The notes beneath the pieces were generated by a model. That model did not search any database and was not told the origin of the DNA. It was given only the letters and a program-made list of their open reading frames with translations. Shown one piece after another: positions 61,413-64,000 of a stretch of DNA of 64,000 bases; the stretch's first letter is position 1; the number at the start of each line of letters is the position of its first letter. The position numbers and the translations under genes are program-made. This DNA is from Acidimicrobiaceae bacterium (GTDB lineage Bacteria; Actinomycetota; Acidimicrobiia; Acidimicrobiales; UBA8190). The stretch lies in NCBI GenBank assembly GCA_003151475.1, contig PLXQ01000036.1:10477-74476 (forward strand). Direction: 5' to 3'.

Positions 61413-61466
61413 AATATCAGAGAGCTGTCCCTTCTCGCGGGACCGGGCTTTTCGTACGGTGGAGCG

Positions 61467-63770
61467 ATGGCCCGTTCTCTGAACCTCGGCATGCCCCGGA
61501 TCGGGCCCCGCCGCGAGATGAAGAGAGCCATCGAGGGCTACTGGGCCGGCACCATCGACGGCGCCGCGCTGGCCGAGACGGCCCGACTCACCCGGGCCCG
61601 GGGATGGCGGGAGCAGGCGCAGGCGGGGATCGAGGACATTCCCTCCAACGACTTCACCCTCTACGACCAGGTTCTCGACACCACCTGTCTGGTGGGCGCC
61701 ATCCCGCCCCGTTTCGGACTCGAAGGAGACGTGGTCGACGCCAACTCCTATTTCTCTCTGGCCCGGGGCCGCACCGAAGCCGGCCGGGTGGTGGCACCGC
61801 TGGAAATGACCAAGTGGTTCGACACCAACTACCACTACCTGGTCCCCGAACTCGGTCCCGGAACCGAGTTCGCTCTCTCGTCGACGAAACCCGTCGACGA
61901 ATTCCGAGAGGCCCTCGGCCTCGGCTACGTCACCCGCCCCGTTCTCGTCGGCCCCGTCACCTACCTCTTGCTCAGCAAGGCGACAGTCCCGGGCTTCTCC
62001 CCCTTGGAACTCCTCCCCACCCTGCTGCCCGTTTACACCGAGGTTCTCCGCCGGTTGGCGGCGGCGGGTGCATCGTGGGTCCAGCTCGACGAACCCTGTC
62101 TCGGGACCGATCTCGACGCAGACGCCAGGGACGCCTTCACCCTCGCCTACCGAACTCTGGCCGCCGAGCCGTCACCCAAACTTCTGCTGGCCACCTACTT
62201 CAGCGGCCTGGGTGACAACCTCGAGCTGGCCGTGTCCCTGCCCGTGGCGGGTCTTCACGTCGACCTCGTCCGCGACCCGGCTCAGCTTCTGACTCTGGTC
62301 GATCGTCTGGACCCGGAGTCCGTCCTCTCGGCCGGTGTGATCGACGGCCGCAACGTCTGGCGCAGCGACCTCCGCCGCAGCATCGAGTTTCTCGGACCCG
62401 CCCACGAACGCCTGGGCGACCGACTCTGGGTGTCGCCCTCGTGTTCGCTCCAGCACGTGCCCCACGACCTGAGCTCGGAGTCGGAGCTGGGGCAGTTGCG
62501 GGGCTGGCTGGCCTTCGCCCGTCAGAAACTCGACGAGACGGCCACCATCGCCCGCGCTCTCGTCGAAGGTCTCTCGGCCGTGGCCGACGCGCTCGAGGCC
62601 AGTGACAGCGCCGTCGACAGTCGTAGCCGCTCGCCGCTGATCCACTGCGCCGGTGTCGGCCGCCGGGTCCGCGCGTTGTCCCCGGCCGATGCCATCCGGC
62701 ACTCCCCGTACGAGAAGCGCCGGGACATCCAGCGCCACGCTCTCGCCCTGCCGTTGCTGCCGACGACGACCATCGGATCCTTCCCCCAGACTCCCGAGAT
62801 CCGCGCCGCCCGGGCCCGCCATGCGACGGGGAAGCTCTCCGACGACGGCTACCGGCAGTTCTGCGAGAACGAGATCGCCCACGTCATCGCCCAGCAGGAG
62901 CTGCTCGGCCTCGACGTCCTCGTCCACGGCGAACCCGAGCGCAACGACATGGTGCAGTACTTCGGCGAGCGCCTCGACGGCTTCGCCTGCACCGAATCGG
63001 GCTGGGTCCAGAGCTACGGCACCCGCTATGTCCGACCCCCCATCCTATACGGCGACGTGGCCCGGCCCGCACCGATCACCGTCTCGTGGGCGCGCTACGC
63101 CCAGTCGCTCACCGCCTCACCGGTGAAGGGCATGTTGACGGGGCCGGTCACGATCCTCCAGTGGTCCTTCGTCCGCGATGACCAGCCCCGGTCCGAGTCC
63201 TGCCGACAGATCGCCCTGGCCGTCCGTGACGAAGTCACAGATCTCGAGGCGGCCGGCATTCGTATCATCCAGGTCGACGAACCGGCGCTGCGCGAGGGCC
63301 TTCCCCTCCGCCACGGCGAACGGGCCGCCTATCTCGCCTGGTCGACGGAGTGCTTCAAGGTAGCCACGGCGGCGGTGGCCGACGGCACCCAGATCCACAC
63401 CCACATGTGTTACGCCGAATTCGGCGACATCATGGACGCGGTGGTCGCACTCGACGTCGACGTCATCTCCATCGAAGCGGCCCGCTCCCAGATGGACATC
63501 GTCAACGACCTCGCCGCCGTCGACTACCGCTCCGACGTCGGCCTCGGTGTCTATGACATCCACTCACCGACGGTCCCCTCAGAAGATGAGATCACCCACT
63601 TCATCGAGCAGGCCCTGAAGGTCCTGCCGCCCGACCGGCTCTGGGTGAATCCCGACTGCGGTCTGAAGACCCGCCGGGACGAGGAGGTCGCCGCCGCCCT
63701 GAGCAACATGGTCGCCGCCGCCCGCCGGGCCCGGCTGAGCGTCCACCGGACGTCATCGGTCACCGTCTGA
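61467..63770 (+). CDS. metE: Cobalamin-independent methionine synthase
   Basis: 767 aa. The ATG at 61467 follows GGTGGAG. The N-terminal half has LGMPRIGPRREMKRAIEGYW and VAPLEMTKWFDTNYHYLVPE. The C-terminal catalytic half has TTTIGSFPQTPEIRAARARH, DVLVHGEPERNDMVQYFGE, MLTGPVTILQWSFVR, zinc ligands in HTHMCYAEF near residue 643, and the Cys in NPDCGLKTR near 728. It transfers the methyl of 5-methyl-THF (triglutamate) directly to homocysteine without B12. Length and motifs are standard, and it should be functional. The 118-base upstream region holds MocR-type repeats and is too short for a cobalamin riboswitch. Confidence 0.96.
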   Translation: MARSLNLGMPRIGPRREMKRAIEGYWAGTIDGAALAETARLTRARGWREQAQAGIEDIPSNDFTLYDQVLDTTCLVGAIPPRFGLEGDVVDANSYFSLARGRTEAGRVVAPLEMTKWFDTNYHYLVPELGPGTEFALSSTKPVDEFREALGLGYVTRPVLVGPVTYLLLSKATVPGFSPLELLPTLLPVYTEVLRRLAAAGASWVQLDEPCLGTDLDADARDAFTLAYRTLAAEPSPKLLLATYFSGLGDNLELAVSLPVAGLHVDLVRDPAQLLTLVDRLDPESVLSAGVIDGRNVWRSDLRRSIEFLGPAHERLGDRLWVSPSCSLQHVPHDLSSESELGQLRGWLAFARQKLDETATIARALVEGLSAVADALEASDSAVDSRSRSPLIHCAGVGRRVRALSPADAIRHSPYEKRRDIQRHALALPLLPTTTIGSFPQTPEIRAARARHATGKLSDDGYRQFCENEIAHVIAQQELLGLDVLVHGEPERNDMVQYFGERLDGFACTESGWVQSYGTRYVRPPILYGDVARPAPITVSWARYAQSLTASPVKGMLTGPVTILQWSFVRDDQPRSESCRQIALAVRDEVTDLEAAGIRIIQVDEPALREGLPLRHGERAAYLAWSTECFKVATAAVADGTQIHTHMCYAEFGDIMDAVVALDVDVISIEAARSQMDIVNDLAAVDYRSDVGLGVYDIHSPTVPSEDEITHFIEQALKVLPPDRLWVNPDCGLKTRRDEEVAAALSNMVAAARRARLSVHRTSSVTV

Positions 63771-63830
63771 ACGGACCTGGTCGGGCGGGCCTGGTCGGGC
63801 CTGGTTGGGCGGGCCTGCACGGGGGTACGA
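63771..63830. repeat. Imperfect tandem GGGCCTGGTCGGGC repeats after metE
   Basis: Copies of CTGGTCGGGCGGGC and CTGGTCGGGC lie head to tail right after the metE stop. It is short, slippage-prone and without a clear hairpin. Confidence 0.55.
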
Positions 63831-63924
63831 GACGCCGGGTTACCATGTTTTTGCGCGCTCAAAGAGAGCTCCGGACCCGTCGATCAGCGGCGCGTACCAC
63901 CCCCCCGAAGACAGGAAGTCCGCC

Positions 63925-64000
63925 ATGAAGCTCAGCAACATTCCCCTGCGCGCCGTCGCCGGCGCCTACATCCTGCACTCTGGTCTCGACAAGTGGAGCG
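63925..64000 (+). CDS. Start of a small membrane protein (partial)
   Basis: The ATG at 63925 follows AGGAAG by six bases. The first 25 residues, MKLSNIPLRAVAGAYILHSG then LDKWS, look like the first helix of DoxX-like or related actinobacterial membrane proteins (RAVAGAYIL.SG..KW). The window ends here, so the family is tentative. Confidence 0.55.
   Translation, partial: MKLSNIPLRAVAGAYILHSGLDKWS

Noticed and set aside
61349-61466. Cobalamin or SAM riboswitch before metE
   Set aside because: The gap is only 118 bases, shared with a divergent gene, and has none of the conserved boxes; it contains protein-type repeats instead.
29953-63862. Identical 12-mer TTGCGCGCTCAA at 29953-29964 and 63851-63862
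   Set aside because: Many 12-mers repeat by chance in 64 kb, and the flanks do not match.

Overview
The window is high-GC DNA with dense, mostly overlapping genes and frequent GTG starts. Its longest recognisable synteny block is fhaA-fhaB-pstP-pbpA-pknB, with trpG convergent and crgA following. That block, an F420-type LLM oxidoreductase and an HrdB-like sigma factor point to an actinobacterium. An Acidimicrobiia-type soil or freshwater lineage is my best guess; I infer this from gene content and did no search.

Layout. 1-8151: the end of a primary-type sigma factor, a decayed Ig-like gene, a secreted beta-helix protein, a broken ABC/LuxR locus, then a cell-surface set (lipoprotein propeller, PQQ-type propeller, Ser/Thr kinase). 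8215-14090: nitronate monooxygenase and VOC protein on the minus strand. Divergent from them is a tightly coupled operon of Gfo/Idh oxidoreductase, SDR, sulfotransferase and alkylsulfatase-like hydrolase. 14123-22447: a degenerate M23 protein, a glycine-rich repeat protein cut by an IS110 element, and a SWIM/SNF2 ATPase. 22572-29575: a catabolic region with a Baeyer-Villiger-type monooxygenase, a tandem SDR and an amidohydrolase, facing an enoyl-CoA hydratase, a KARI-like protein and a small unknown protein.

29674-47868 looks like accessory DNA. It opens with a truncated alpha/beta hydrolase and repeat-rich non-coding DNA. Next comes an eight-gene operon (30413-39444) with four different CrtI/phytoene-desaturase-like FAD oxidoreductases, two SCP2-like lipid-carrier proteins, one small unknown protein and a BNR-type propeller. 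Most of its junctions are 4-8 base overlaps. I consider this the most novel system in the window: it looks like a multi-step redox pathway on a hydrophobic, carrier-bound substrate. After it come a frameshifted methyltransferase, an AbiE-like toxin-antitoxin pair with a palindromic operator, two paralogous tyrosine recombinases (the second decayed), a PRiA4 ORF-3 protein, tRNA-Leu(CAG), a Fic protein with its own operator, and a frameshifted hicA.

48091-55259 is the conserved cell-division and Ser/Thr-phosphorylation locus. Here it lacks rodA and pknA, and PbpA has SCD in place of the SxN motif. 55342-64000 is metabolic: thiolase, thioesterase, LLM oxidoreductase, an orphan ABC ATPase, an EAL phosphodiesterase, and a MocR-type regulator divergent from metE. 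The start of a membrane protein runs off the end.
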